Positions 12,634-26,134 are shown, numbered from the stretch's first letter. The stretch: 64,000 nucleotides of DNA from Chrysoperla carnea (GCF_905475395.1 NC_058341.1:69881501-69945500); one strand, 5' to 3'. Numbers and translations are program-made. The notes: generated by a model not told the origin, from the letters alone.

Positions 12634-13275
12634 ATGTAAAAGGATAATCAAATTTGAGGTCATTTACGCAATAATGCCCTTGTGGAAAATTTCTCTGCCA
12701 AAACTAAAAATAACTCCGAATAATAGTTCTTAAATTTTTCTTTTTTCTTAAAAAGTTTGAAAAAGTCTTATAAACTCGGAATAACTTTTGATTTTACTTA
12801 TAAAAAGTGATAGTAATAAAAATTTGTGCGGCTGTAAAAAGAATTATTTAAAGTTTTCTGACGTATTTATTTACTCTGAAGATAAACCTGAGTGATTGAA
12901 CATTTGTTTCATAGTATATATAAACGTGACTTCGACATACCTCATGTGCGAGGATTGTATATGGAAATTTACAATCACACTGTTTTCTTTTCAGAGCGAA
13001 GAAATCATTCCCTCTCTGGTTTCTCTTCAAAGCGACTATATAACAGTCTAAGAGGCGAGCGATGTTTAAAATAGCAATTTCCCTTTAACAATTGTTATCA
13101 TTATCATTATGGATCCGTGATTTTGAATTTGGAAAAGTGCGCTTTTTAAGGTTACACATTTTGGATTAACAAATGTATTAAAAAAATCAAGTCGATTCGC
13201 CAATCCTGCCTCAAAATCGATATTCATTATTTAAATATATTTTGACACGACTATTAACGTATAAAAAAATTAAAA
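12634..13275. other. Intergenic, downstream of the vanin-like gene
   Basis: No coding signal. It should hold the 3' UTR of the minus-strand vanin-like gene; no exact AATAAA was found on that strand just below 13276. Confidence 0.4.
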
Positions 13276-16200
13276 TTAAAATACAATAATATCTAAATAA
13301 AAATACTGGAAAATTATTGTTGCAAACAATAAAACACCACAAGCTTTTAAAGCAAATCCTAAACTATTGTTATCTGAAATGTTTGAGAGTAGTTCTCTTG
13401 GACTGCTATCAAAATCAAAATTTCTACCAAATATACCAAATGTGAGTAAATAATTTTGTGGTTTGTTTAATTTATATACAATTGTGTTCGTATCTTTCCG
13501 TTCCCAAGACCAAGACGATGATAATATTGGCATTATTGATGCATTAAGTGTATTTGGAAAATGTATTAAATTTTTCTTCCCTGGAAAATTTGCTCGAATT
13601 GTGATGTTTTCAAATGTAATTGGCCAATCAATTTTATTATAATCTGGAAATCTGTAATTAAAAATTTATACGGCATAGAATTATACAATAATGTATTATA
13701 ATTATATATTGCCTGATGGCAATTTGTTCCGATGATTTTTATTAAGTAAAAGAGAGTGTGACACTCTTTAAAAAATGATCCGGTCTTAACTCTGACCTAT
13801 CCTTTACATTCCTAAGGAATTTTAATGTTAAGAAGACGCGCTATCTAGGAATAGAAAAATGAACTAATATTGTTTGCTCTCGTAGATATACAATATGTAA
13901 CAGGATCGTTGTTTTCAATGTTGTATATATTACATACCATAGATAAATATATAAAATAGGTTAATGTAATAATTTTTCACTACAAAAAATTTTGTTCTAG
14001 AATTATAACATTAAAATAATTGATTTTATTTTAATTTGGATCATTATGTCGTTTAAAAATCGTTTTGGTGTCCCAATGTGAAGATTTCAGTTTTCATAAA
14101 TTCCCAAAGTGTAATTAGCAAGAAAAAAAGTTGAGTATAATGTTTAACAAAAGGCAAGTTTGAATAAAATAATTTCGAAGTGTGTGTACCAGAGTGTAAG
14201 AATTAAGTAGGTATATTTATCATAAAAAATTAGTTGAGTCAAACAAAATAAGTTTACTTTTTATAAGTTTATTATTTTTACTCGTAGCGCTGACGTCTTA
14301 GCATTAAAAGCTCATTTCATTAATTGGCTAATTATTACCTTAATCCACTAGTATTATTTGTAGTACAGGCAACAATTCCACACGATTGTATTCCTCCGTT
14401 AGTCATACTACTAAATGATCGAACTCCATCCCCTATTGCGAATTGATACTTATAATTAGTCGAATTTAAATTCATAAGCCTCGTATTTCGACTTAGGCTA
14501 ACATTAAATTCACAACAAACAGTATTTTGGCAAACTGTCTCATGTATTTTATCTTTATTTAATGGCAACGGCTTAAAACTATAATTATTCATTTGATACG
14601 GAACCGTTTGTATTGAAATTGATTCGTTATTATTAGCAGGTGGATGTTTATTCTCGTATAAAATGGATTCTCCAAATTTAGGATAAATTTTATAAATATA
14701 TTTTGAGTGTGGAAGATAACGATTATCTTTTGATACTTCTGAAATAATCAATGTCGATTCTTCTTTTTCTGTTGCATAATAAACATTGTTCTTTGTACGG
14801 GCTTGAAAAATTCCAGAACCAGTTGATCCATATTTAGGATCATTTACATTTGAGGCTAACAGAGTTGCATTATTTACGTACGCCCATCCATCTTGAATTT
14901 GTAAGGCTGAAACAAATATATCAGAATCACTATCAACGAAGGGAATTTCTATTTAAGAATAATTAAAAATAAAATTAATATTTTTAAACTTATTATCTGT
15001 TAGTGTACTAAATGTTTGAAGACGAAACCTTAATATCAACAATCTGTTCGATTAAGTAATAATATTTATATTATGAAACAAAGGCGTGCACTAATCCAAA
15101 TTCGATTATTTTTCGCGGAGATTCAGCTGTTTGAAATTTAGGTAAAATTTTGTGTAAAAATTTTGTTCCTTTAATAAATTGGTTGTGTGAATTTTTATTC
15201 ACACTTCAAAACTTCACTTCAAAAACTTACCTGTTAAAAATGGAAGTTCTGACATCCATCTTGCTGGAAATATAAAATGTCTGATATTATAATTTTTAAC
15301 TAACGTTAGCGTTGGTTTATCGAATAGAATGTCAAAACAAGTGAACAGTCCAAAGCTGACATTAAAATCAGTGTTGAATATAGAAATTGTAGGAACAATT
15401 GTTGAATTCAATAGAACTTCTCCATATTCTCCAAATAAATTATGCTTGCGGTATCTAGAATTTAATATGGCTTTCAGAAATAGTATTTATAAAGAGTTGT
15501 TTATAAAAAATATAATTACAAAGAAAATTATCTTGTTTAGATATTAGTACGTTAGGCACAACGCCAAAACAAGCGAAACACTTCACCTTATATTTTTACC
15601 GGTTGAGATCAACATTATTTGATCAGCACATTTGATTACAACATTATTTGATCAGTATTAAATATGATAAAACCTACAGTAATTAATTTTTCGAAAATAT
15701 GAAGTGGCTTAAATTTTACTCTTAGTCGACAAAATCTTGCTCATACTTGAGCTAAATTTTCATAAAATGTCTGATTAATTCTGAAAAAGTCTTCTAGCAG
15801 AGTCCAAAAACTTATAATATGACTGTAGAAGGAAAAACAAAGACAAACGCCAAGTAAATATTGTTAATTTTTAAAAAAATATACGGTAAATCATGTTGAA
15901 ATTCAACAAAAATTCGTTTTTTTTGCTATTTGATACATCAAGATATTTTTTACTATAAATGAACAATGCCAATTTTGCATACATAAACCATTTCCGGTAA
16001 AACTGCAGAACAAAGACAATCAAGAGAGATCAATCTTTTTCTCTGAAAGATCTTCGATACTGCCATATAGGTACTACCTTCAAATTTAGTTATTTTTGTG
16101 TTTAAGGTAGTACGAGGCAAGTTTAGACTTGTGATTGAAATTAATTGCACCTTATTTTCAACTTCGATGATGAATTTTCTAATAACTTTATGAATGTAGA

Positions 16201-18129
16201 CGTAAGAATAAAATTTTTCGATATCTTCCTTAGTTTTCGAAATATCGAAAACTAAATAATCAATCAAAATTTTCAATTTTCGATATTTTGAAAATTACTC
16301 CAGATATCGAAAATTTTTATTTTTACTTTTTGTCTTGTTGTCAAGTTATAACATATTTCACCATTAGTTAAAATTGAAAAAAAAAAAATTTTTTAATTTG
16401 TGTCCTCACTACCGTGCACATACATTTTTAATAAGACAGGCACAACGGTTTTTACTTTAATTTAAATAGTTTTTTTAGTTTTTTTTAAATAGTTAATAGA
16501 AATCTATGGTAACATATCCATCTATCGTATTCCCATAAGACCAATGTTAAATATGCCTACTTTTGAAATAATTTATTTAAATAATCGAGTAAGCCCCCTA
16601 AAATTTTCAGAATTGATTTAGACTTAGTCCAACTTTATATACAAAAAAAGTAAAATTTTTAATCCGAAATTGTCATCAACTCTCTTGTGATTTGTAAAAC
16701 GCAATGCAACTCTTCTAACTTGTTTTGGAAATTGCCTTACTTCTACATACATACCTTGCTTTGACCATATATTTTTACTAGATAGGCCCAACTTGTACCA
16801 AGTATGTACATTTTTGCTTCACAGAGAAGATTAACAAAGACAACAATACAATATTCAAACAACTGACAAAGAAACACAATAAGAGATAATGGTATTCAAT
16901 GCGCATGATCGTATTGATGGAAGTTAACTGCTTCAATAGTTACTGTTTGTTTAATTAATTCTGTATAAAAGTTCTAAAAAATGGTTAGATATTGTTTTAT
17001 TTGCAAGGAATGTTTTAAATCAGACATATATCATAGATTAGTAAAGTTTAATTAGTAAATAATATTTATTAAATGGCAATTATTGTGCTGTAAATACGCG
17101 CCAGTATATTTAATTGTATATTAAGACATGTGCATTAATAACCACGCTCTCTTATTTATTATCTCACTCTGTTAACAGTTTCATAGTAAATATTCAAAGA
17201 TACCTTGCGATGACTGTTCCATTTCTATCAAAAGCAATATTTGTGTTAAAAAAGTATACTTTATCTAAGCCACAATCACGAGTATCATTTAACTCTTTTT
17301 GTGTGATATTGTTACAATCAAATATTTCATTAACATTAACCACGATATACATTTCATACTGTTTCGCTAAGCACGATAAATTTTTCAACACCTGTAAAAA
17401 ACATGTCAAAATAATTTATTGAAAATTAAATATCCTTAAAACTATTTAAATAACTATAGTTTTATGTTTATATTGATAGCACTATCAACTTGCTTTAACT
17501 TCCTCAGATATCGAAATAAAAAACTTTATGATCTTACGTTCGTCCTGTAATTTTATTTATATATAAAAAAAAAAAAATATGGGTGCTGACCATAAAATTT
17601 GATGGGGTCACATTCATTCGGAGCCTTGGACCAAAGGTACGGAATTCACATCAGAAAATTAGAGTGCTGAATAAATCTCGGAATTACAATTTTTACATTT
17701 TTTCGATTGCATTATTTTTGACTTAGGCAGAAATATGGTAGTACATATTTTCTATCAAGAAATTAAAAATACGCAAAGTAAAAACTGCTCTTAAATAAGA
17801 AATGGAACACTTACGCTAGAAAAATTATTGTAATAACATGGACTAATTTTCTGAACTGGATTTGGAACGTACAATGAAAAATTAGTAAGTGCTTTTCGAT
17901 CTGGATCTGGATATATTCCCTCTTCAGGGAATACTAATATATCCACTCCCTAAATTAATTCAGATATTTTATATTAAAATTTCCAATTTACATGCGCTTT
18001 ACAACTCACCAATTTCTTAGCGTCAGATGCAACCGAATTATATGTTTTTAAATTATACTCCACGGATCTATTGATCCATTGATCATCCAAATGCTGTTCG
18101 TAAACTCCAGCAATATATGTTGAATACAC
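13276..18129 (-). CDS. Vanin/biotinidase-like amidohydrolase (pantetheinase family), 5' partial, six exons
   Basis: Exons on the minus strand: 18129-18010, 17949-17815, 17391-17204, 15454-15231, 14948-14339, 13651-13276. All have GT-AG borders and matching phases (0,0,2,1,2) and give 550 residues. The nitrilase-fold triad is visible: Glu in PEEGI (about residue 49), Lys in RYRKHNLF (about 151) and Cys in FGLFTCFDI (about 187). The motifs LSCLAK and TLVKNYNIRHFIFPARWM follow the vanin/biotinidase pattern, and GSTGSGIF marks the start of the C-terminal vanin domain. The last 25 residues are hydrophobic after a short polar stretch, as in GPI-anchored pantetheinases. Several NxS/T sites fit a secreted glycoprotein. 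Vertebrate relatives cleave pantetheine to pantothenate and cysteamine, or cleave biocytin; which substrate applies here is not readable. The first exon with start codon and signal peptide was not found upstream of 18129. Confidence 0.9.
16090..16325. repeat. Dispersed repeat D, copy 1 (intron of the vanin-like gene)
   Basis: TTAAGGTAGTACGAGG...TTCGATATTTTGAAAATTACTCCAGATATCGAAAA matches 35880-36112. It is rich in TTCGATAT/ATATCGAA. Confidence 0.7.
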
Positions 18130-20764
18130 CTAAAACAATTTTATCCATATCTTATCCAAATTTTTATGCCCTGTGTTTATGTAAAAAATTGGGAGTATTT
18201 TAAGTGCAGTAAGTCAAAGTTTGTAGCGCTTAGAAATTTTGATGGTACAAACACAATTTTTAAACAAGCAGCATAGGTCAATTGGACCATGGGTATTACC
18301 GTAGGTACAATAAGTGATATACAGGGTGCCTAACTAAGTTGGCAACCCTGTATGGAAACATATGGAAAATTTTTTTATTATAAGGTTTACGAAAAAAAAA
18401 ATGTATTCTTTATAAAAAGCTCTGCTTTCAAAAATATTAACATTCAGCTATTCACTTTAGACATCGAATATACGAGTTTCCACAAATTGAGAAAGTTCAA
18501 TAGGAATGTTAATGGTCGCTTAGGAATGTAAACTGCTTTAAACAGATAATAAGAGAAACGGTTCAAAAAATTGCTCCCAATATATGTAGGAGTGTATTTA
18601 AATAATTTCGTTAAAGAACAATTACAACTGTTAGGAATGAATTGTTAACGAAAGTATCGAAATATTTATTCTCTGAAAATTTTAAGTTTGTAATCTTTGG
18701 GGTACGCCCGTACGGGATACAACTTAGCTTTTCTTAAATGGCACTCCTTTTATTTTTTTAACAGATTTGAATGGATTATTAATTTTAAAACATGTTTTGT
18801 ATCAGAAAATTTATCTAAATACAGATTTGACATAGTTACTGCCATAGACAATAAATTATAGTATAATATAAATATTTATTATCTATGGTTACTGCAAGTT
18901 TAAATTTGAAATTACGGAAATGAAACAAAAAATTATCTAATAAATAAGCGTATCAACCAGCACGCTTTCAGGTGATAATTATTAAAACTTATAGTGGATT
19001 TATAATGCGAGTAAAATTTTTAGTAGTTAAAGAGTACTTCAATCTTCGTAGTAAATTCTATTCGCATCGACAGAATTTAGTGCGGGCCTTGTGCTTACTT
19101 AATCCAGCACTGAACTCAAAATACCGGTTTTCTATGGACTTTTTTGGTTCATCGTCGTGGTGAGTAAATAACGATGTAGGTATAAGGCTTTCATTTACAA
19201 AATGATTATTTTTTGTTTCGGACAAATTTCAATCAAGTAAAGACGTATCACGTATCTTCTATCCTAGTCAAAAAGCGTTGTATGATAAAGATGAAATATA
19301 TATTTTCTTTAGTTGAATAGTTTTTTGACAACTGTCCGAAACAAAAGCAAATCGATGGAAAGGCGTGTTTGTTACCACAAATATCCATAGATTGGCTGAT
19401 CTTTAAAGATTATAATAAAATAATAGTAGTTAAAAGATGGTAGTGTGAGTATACGGATTTTTTCCAAAGATGTGACACTTAAGGGAAGCTTCTAAATGCA
19501 TTTCAGATTGATCGTGTAACCGGTATCGTCCCAGATGGTTTTATTGTTGGCAAATAGTAGACAAGGGAAACAAAACAACCGATTGCTGTCTTTGCAACCT
19601 GTCAGCCAACATTATGAATCAGATCGTTTTGTGTTGAATTTGCGATTCACTTTATCTTTAGTTTGTATTAATTTCAAATCCGGTGTACATCGGCCTTTCA
19701 CGATCATTTGTTTTTTTCATCGAAAGATACGTCTTGAAAACGCATAATTTGTTTTCTATGCACACATCATCTGAACAAGTTTGGCAGTGAATATTATACA
19801 TTTCCTCTATTATCAAAGTTAAAATCTTAAACACCTGATAATATTACCACAAACAAATCAAAACAATCAATATTGGACTCGACTCAGTATAAAAGCAATA
19901 AGCCGAAAAAGATATAGTGGTTTATGTGCGTACATCACTAAGCGTTATAAATAAAAGAGATCAATTCACAACTGATCAATAAAATACTTGTAGTGTTAAA
20001 TGAATAAGAAACGAAGCTGCTTCGGTAAATCTCGTAGTTTGTCGTGTTTTAAAAGACACTGTCTTAAGTTAGTCTTTCTATGCGTTCTTATGTGCCAGTG
20101 GCATTTTATTGTATTTATACGAACGCACACACGTATGACTCACACATATGAGTGCACACATATAATAGTCTAGTTAACATCCACGATTTTTTCTAACTTT
20201 TTTGTATATTCTCCGAATATTACGAAATAGGTGTCATTCGATTCGTAATTTTATGTAGAAAGTTTACTGAAAAAAATGAAATGGCGCTAAAAAAAATTGC
20301 AAAAGTTATAAACAATTAAGTGAGTAAGTAATCTAATATTTATAATTTTTACAGAGCCTTGAAAATAGCGCAAAATATGACAAGTTTGGCTCTCGCGCGC
20401 GTTCTGTCTTTGAGACATACTAACAAAAAAAATTATTTAAACATATAAAATATGAATATTAATAAATAAAAAAATTAATGTAGTTTTGAGATACATGAAT
20501 AAACAATAATCCGTGGTTGAGAAATTTTTTTCCTAATTTTTGAATTAGTTATGTAATTGTTAACTAACAATTTTTTCTATATAGAATGTTAACATAAAAT
20601 CTCCGATAATTATTAAATTAAAACCCCAGAATTTTTTTCCCTCCGTGAAGTTATTCTTATTAAGCTTACAAATAAATTACCGTTTATAAAATTTTAAAAT
20701 TTTGATTTTTCAATTTGTTATTAACATTTGAATATTAAAAAATGAAAAAAAGTAATGAAAACAA
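18130..20764. other. Likely 5' region of the vanin-like gene plus repeat fragments
   Basis: The missing signal-peptide exon should be here or further right. 18190-18310 carries a degraded piece of the palindrome-headed repeat family (ATGGGTATTACCGTAGG), and 18323-18354 is a short inverted ACAGGGTGCCTAACT...GGCAACCCTGTA block. No exon could be assigned. Confidence 0.4.
20000..20173 (+). other. Possible 57-residue ORF with an upstream TATAAAAG
   Basis: An ATG at 20000 opens 57 codons; the product starts basic (KKRSCFGKSRS), then a hydrophobic stretch LKLVFLCVLMCQWHFIVFI, then a Thr/His-rich tail. TATAAAAG at 19889 follows GACTCAG. The layout could be a small gene or first exon, but the length is within chance and no family is recognised. 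Confidence 0.2.
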
Positions 20765-21256
20765 ATATTTTTTTTAAATTTTTTTATTGTTTTAATTTTT
20801 TATAATTAAAAGCTACATAAAAATAATTTTATAAAATTTTTTACAATTGTTGTTTAAAAAATTGTTATAAACAAATACATTGTTTATGAGTAAATCGAAA
20901 TTTTTTTTTTGCAATATGTTCATTAACACAAATTATGATTTAAAATAAAAAAATTTTTTCTTATAAAAATTTATTTGTTGCTTAAAAACGCGTTTGTTAA
21001 TTAACAATCTCTTTTAGCTACTAATTATTAATATTAAGAAATATTATTATTTTTTTTAAATTTTATAATTGTTTTAATTTTTATAGTTAAAAGCTACATA
21101 TAAATAATTTTTTCAAATTTTTTACAATTGTTTTTTAAAAAATTGTTATAAACAAATACATTGTTTATGAGTAAAAAATTTGAAAAAATTATTTTTATGT
21201 AGCTTTTAACTATAAAAAATTAAAACAATGAAAAAATTTAAAAAAAATAATAATAT
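20765..21256. repeat. AT-rich block present in direct and inverted copies
   Basis: TTTTTATAATTAAAAGCTACATAAAAATAATTTT...ACAAATACATTGTTTATGAGTAAA occurs at 20765-20893, directly again at 21047-21175, and in reverse at 21172-21256. It borders repeat A at 21282. Confidence 0.7.
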
Positions 21257-21281
21257 GACGTAAAAATTTTATTATGATTTT

Positions 21282-22610
21282 TGTATTCAGTGGTTTGAGT
21301 TTTTCTTAAAAAATAGCTAATATTATTTTGGCTACTAAAAACGCACCGCAAAGTGTTTATTTATAGACTAAGCGTACTACCTGAAAAAGTAGTCAATTTA
21401 CTAAATAATTCGTTACAGGGCACACTCAGCGGGAAATGGTTGGTAAAGGGGCTACAAATGTTGGGTAAAAAATCCAACAGCTGAATGTTTGAAGAATTTT
21501 ATTATTGTTGAGAACTATTACATTTAACTTTTTTTGATATGGCGAGTATTTACGCCACAAATCGCAAAAAACCTTTAAACCGCCACCCCTCTTCACCGTC
21601 AAACATTCAGCTGTAACGAATTTTTTTGTTAAAAAAAGTACGTTTTCACTATTAGTATGAAAGATTGTTTCCAGTCGGTTTATCAACAAATATACATTTG
21701 ATTTGATTTTTATAAACACTAATTATAACATTGTACATACCTGAAGATAAAAACATGACAAACAAATCAAAATTAATAAATTATTAAAATTCATAATTTT
21801 TCTAAACATGTATTCGCGTTTTTTACTTTAGGTAACAATTATCTTAAACTCGAAAGAATGTTTCTTAATTTTTCATTTCAATAAAACAATTATTCGTTCT
21901 GTTGGTTATGCCTATCTTTATGACGATTAATGAATGAATTAACTCTTTGTGAATGAATATGTCTTTATGACGATTAATAACATTTTAAGATTAAAATTAA
22001 TGATTTTATGATTACAACTTGTACCAGTTTTTTAGTAAGTTTTATAGCATAAAATTATTTGCTAAGCAGAGGCAAAGTCTCTACAGGCACGTGGCTACAA
22101 AAGGGTGCGAGTGTGAAAGCTTTTAAGCAAATATAAAATTAATTGTGCAAGTTGACATTTTTGTAAAGTTATGACATATAATTTGCGCAAAGGCAAAATT
22201 ATAATAAAAAAAAATAGCAAGGAACTTTAAACTTGGAACAATAGTCAAAGAATATGAAAAGGACACAAAGAGGGTAGGAAAGAGAAAGTCCACAGCAGAT
22301 GAATTTCCTGAAGATATTATTTCTTCATTTTCTGGCCGAGAAACATTAGAGTGACAGTATATGACAGGCAGGTGGTTGAACTTCAAAAGAGTAGTATTAA
22401 CAGATAATATGAGAGTAGTTCAGCCCCCTATGAGCCAAAAAAAACAAGGTTAGCTTTTTTGAGATATACACTTCGTTACCAAGGGGGGATGAGTTCTTAA
22501 TGGAACGACCTTTTTGCCAGGTTTTTTGAAAAATCTTGAAAAAAGGTGGTTTTTTGGTAAAATTATTGATTTTCGCTCATAATATTAAAAGAGGAAACCA
22601 AACTTCTTAA
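21282..22610. repeat. Dispersed repeat A, copy 2
   Basis: Partner of 1132-2560, same orientation, about 100 bp shorter through several deletions (for example the piece near 1500). Differences are scattered in all codon positions, so there is no sign of selection on an ORF. Confidence 0.8.
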
Positions 22611-22872
22611 AAAATGAACTGAAAAGAAAAAATCAAGTCCAGCAGTTTACATAGCGACTCGCGATAACAGTCGGAATCCATTATTAGGAAGATTTGAGGT
22701 CCCGACTGTTAAAGTCGCTATGTAAACTGCTGGACTTGATTTTTTCTTTTTAGTTCATTTTTTATGAAGTTTGGTTTACTCTTTACTCAGTCGGGTTTTT
22801 TGATTTTTTCTTTTCAGTTCATTTTTTATGAAGTTTGGTTTACATTTTACTCAGTCGGGTTTTTTGATTTTT
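22595..22872. repeat. Long hairpin followed by a tandem copy of its arm
   Basis: Arms 22595-22659 and 22713-22777 are inverted with about 53 bases between; the arm includes AATCAAGTCCAGCAGTTTAC and its inverse. The outer right arm plus TTTACTCAGTCGGGTTTTTTG then repeats at a 64-base period (22738 and 22802). It sits next to the stop of the Helitron helicase relic. Confidence 0.75.
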
Positions 22873-22898
22873 AAATTTATTTATTTATTTTACCCTTT

Positions 22899-23440
22899 TT
22901 AGTTATGATTATAAGGCGGTAAATTTCGCAATCTTATCATTTCATTGAGAGAGTTAATACCATTGGGTTTATTAAGTAACTTACGATGATCTAAACTACT
23001 GATTATTCCATCTAGATATCTCATCGGTTCAACGCTACATAAGCTTGACCATTCGCACAAATACGTGAACTTAAATCAACTACACGTTGATCTAAAGTAG
23101 TTCCTTCTAATTTATGTACAGTAAAACTCCAACACAATATTCTGCCCTGGCAACGAAGTACATCATATTCTGTCGTCGATGGTTCGATTCTGCTTCAGGT
23201 ACATCTCCTACTCCAGGTACATTTTCTTTAATAATTTTGACACCAAATTCTACATAAACAGCCTGAGGCAGTTTTGGAAGTTTAATTTCTTAAAATCCTA
23301 ATTATGGAGTTCCATAAAGTGAAGCTCCCTCAATTAATTACATGTATACATATTGGCTTATAAACACATTCCCTGTAATAAGAGTCACGACCCATTCTTG
23401 GAATGATTTCAGCCGGTCTAGATTTTAATCGATTACGATT
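22899..23440 (-). pseudogene. Helitron PIF1-like helicase C-terminal relic
   Basis: Minus-strand translation gives LPKLPQAVYVEFG, later CWSFTVHKLEGTTLD, VVDLSSRICANGQAYVALNR and SSLDHRKLLNKP, and ends at a natural stop. FTVHKLQGTT-like and GQAYVALSR are motifs V and VI of PIF1-type helicases. Several frameshifts and stops are present. It is followed by a hairpin and short tandem repeat at 22595-22870. Confidence 0.75.
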
Positions 23441-23649
23441 GTTAAAGTCACTACTATACAAACGACTATACAGTATAAGCCATTTATAATAAGTTCTTTT
23501 CCTTTCAGTTTTATTTTTCTTGATGAGTATAACGTCAGTCGAATAGTCTACTTAGCAGCTATTCCATGATACACTACTTGACATAGTTCGTCGGCAATCA
23601 AATTCGGCCCGCGCGTTTGGCATCTAGTGCGCCACATAGGAACACACAT

Positions 23650-24440
23650 GCATTCCTTTTACAATATGGCGTCTGTTGATCGTCATATTGCATTTTCATT
23701 AGGTACTGCTATACCTTCAGTAGCACTCACAAAGTTAAGACAAATCGATTGACATAAAAAAACATTCCTTTCACAATGTGACGTCTGGTGGTCGCCATAT
23801 AAAATTTTCATGGCTGCGATATCTTCAGTAGCAATTACAAAGTTAAAACAAATCGATATATAGAAACACACATTTTCACAATACGGCCTCTGCGTTTGGT
23901 CTCTAGTAATCCATCTAGAAACACCTATTTTCTCAATATGGCGTCTGGTTGTCGCCACATTGAATTTTCATGACTACCATATAGCTCTCCCAAGGTTGAG
24001 AAAAATCGATTGACGTCTGAATCATCAAAATCGGCCAACGCGTTTGGTCTCTAGTGAGACAGATAGAAACACGCATACTTTCTTTTTCACAATATGACGT
24101 CTGGTGGTCGCCATATTGAATTTTCATTCCTGTCGTGTTTTCAGTAGCACTTACAAGGTTAAGAGAAATCGATTGAAGTCAGAATCATCAAAATCGAAAC
24201 ACGCGTGTGGTCTCAATTGCGCCACATACATTCTTTTCACAATATGACGTCTGGTGGTCGATATATGTGATTTTCATGACTGCCATATCTTCAGTAGCAC
24301 TCACAAAGTTAAGACAAATCGATTGACGTCTGAATCATCAAAATCGAAACACGCGTTTAGTCTCTAGTCAGCCACATAGGAACACACATTTCACAATATG
24401 GCGTCTGGTGGTTGTCACATTAAATTTTCATGACTGCCAT
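23650..24440. repeat. Irregular minisatellite upstream of the Helitron helicase relic
   Basis: CACAATATGGCGTCTGGTGGTCGCCATATTGAATTTTCATG recurs with variation near 23662, 23775, 23877, 23933, 24091, 24238 and 24390, alternating with GTTAAGACAAATCGATTGACGTC and CACGCGTTTGGTCTCTAGT. Spacing varies from about 55 to 155, so units are deleted or rearranged copies of one ~150-bp unit. Confidence 0.8.
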
Positions 24441-24540
24441 TTGGTCTCTAGTGAGACAGATAGGAATACATATATATAGCCGATAAACACTTTACGACTC
24501 CTTTGCGTTGCTCAGTCGGGTAAAAATTTCACAATCATTA

Positions 24541-25000
24541 TCACTACATATTATAAAACAAAGTCGCTTTTTCTGTCCCTATGTCCCTATGTCCCTTTGT
24601 ACGCTTAAATCTTTGAAACTACGAAACGGATTTTGATGCGGTTTTTTTTGTTAGATAGAGTGATTCAAGAGGAAGGTTTTTATGTATAATACATCCATAT
24701 TATAGTAGAGTAAGGGGTTGAAATAGGGGTTGAAAGGGATACGTTTCAAAAACTAAAAAAGTTGTGCATCGATTAAGCTCAAATATTGACACGATATACA
24801 ACCAGCTTCAAAGATCTATTGTTTTTATCTACTTTTAACCTTCGGAGGGTAGAAAGGTGTATTTACAAATATACCTAAGTGGGGTATCAAATAAAAGAGC
24901 ATGACCTGTATATTACAAAACTGTTATCCCACGCAAGGAAATGTGGAGGGAGGGGTACAAGTGGGGATGTTGCCCAGCAAAGCGGGTAGTTCACAGCTAG
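24541..25000 (+). mobile_element. Short non-autonomous Helitron
   Basis: Starts TCACTACATATTATAAAAC after an A and ends in a GC-rich hairpin (GCCCAGCAAAGCGGGT) shortly before CTAG, followed by T. This is the Helitron signature: 5' TC, 3' hairpin plus CTRR, insertion between A and T. Length 460 bp, non-coding. The 3' half matches the element at 36138-36594. Confidence 0.8.
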
Positions 25001-25008
25001 TTATAATA

Positions 25009-26010
25009 TATAAGGATTTAAATGAATTGGTACTTTTATTAGACCACGTGTAGGTAATTAAATTTTTTAATATTACATTAATTACATTAATAAGGAAATA
25101 CCATTTACGTTATCGCATAATATAAATCATGAATTTAAAAAAAAAATTGAAAATTTCATATTTATACTGTCATTCTAGACAAGTCCGTAATAATTATTTA
25201 TTCAATTTATTATATAATTTTTTCCGTAATAGGTGTATATAATTTACTAGCTTGATAGCATCTTTCTTGCTCTCACTTATCCCCCTTCCATAACACCCTG
25301 TTGTACAGTTTTCAATTTAAAAAAATATATATATTCATAATTTGTTCTTTATTTTTAATTTAAAATGATGTTCATAGATGGTGCAATGAAATGTCAATGA
25401 ATAAGTTTAATTTTTTTATATATCTTTATATGAACTTTATTATTATAGAGTTTCATTCAAATCCATTCAGTAGTTTTTGCTTGAAATCGTAACAAGCACA
25501 CAAACAAACAAATAAAGAATCTTACTTTCACATTTATAAAATATAAGGACAATAATAATTTATAAGTTAAACCTAGTAGCTATTTTTTAGAAGAAAAAAA
25601 AATTAATTTGTATGAATCAATTTGACTAGTACTAGGAACTTATGGAATGTAGAGATAAGAAATACAATCTCTGTGTTAAAAAAAACTTTAAAATTGTATT
25701 AAATTAAGATGGCATTGGTGTAGCATTGGGACCATGCAAAGCCGCCGTTAGCGGGCGTGCTAGGCGTACAAGGCGCACGAGGGCGATATGCATAGTGGGG
25801 CTGCAAATCTAGGGCTCGATCAACCATATATATTCATAGACATTGTCATAATACTTGCAAGTTACAGTGTACGAAGAAAAATTTATTATACGCGATTAAT
25901 TTTTTATTTTGTATCATTTAATCAGTACCATCTATTAGCATTCGTCATAATCTAGAAGTAAATGTTATGATACATATCTATTTTCTCGAACCTAGGTCTA
26001 AATAGTGTTC
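25009..26010. repeat. Dispersed repeat B, copy 2
   Basis: Partner of 7023-8140, same orientation. Within it, 25247-25549 looks like a reverse-oriented short Helitron (CTAG at 25247-25250 followed on that strand by T; other end near ATAAGGA at 25549). It directly abuts the Helitron ending at 25000. Confidence 0.75.
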
Positions 26011-26134
26011 GTTGACGACTGACGAAAGCCGAAACAAATACCAATGTTCATGTGCTTTGAGAAACTACAAACATTAGGGATTCCCATATAGTTATTATAT
26101 TTTATTATTTTTCGATAATTTCGTAACTTACTCC

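Noticed and set aside
3600-24440. CRISPR-like array at the minisatellites
   Set aside because: Units are long, diverged and variably spaced, with no short identical repeats and unique spacers, and the genome is eukaryotic.
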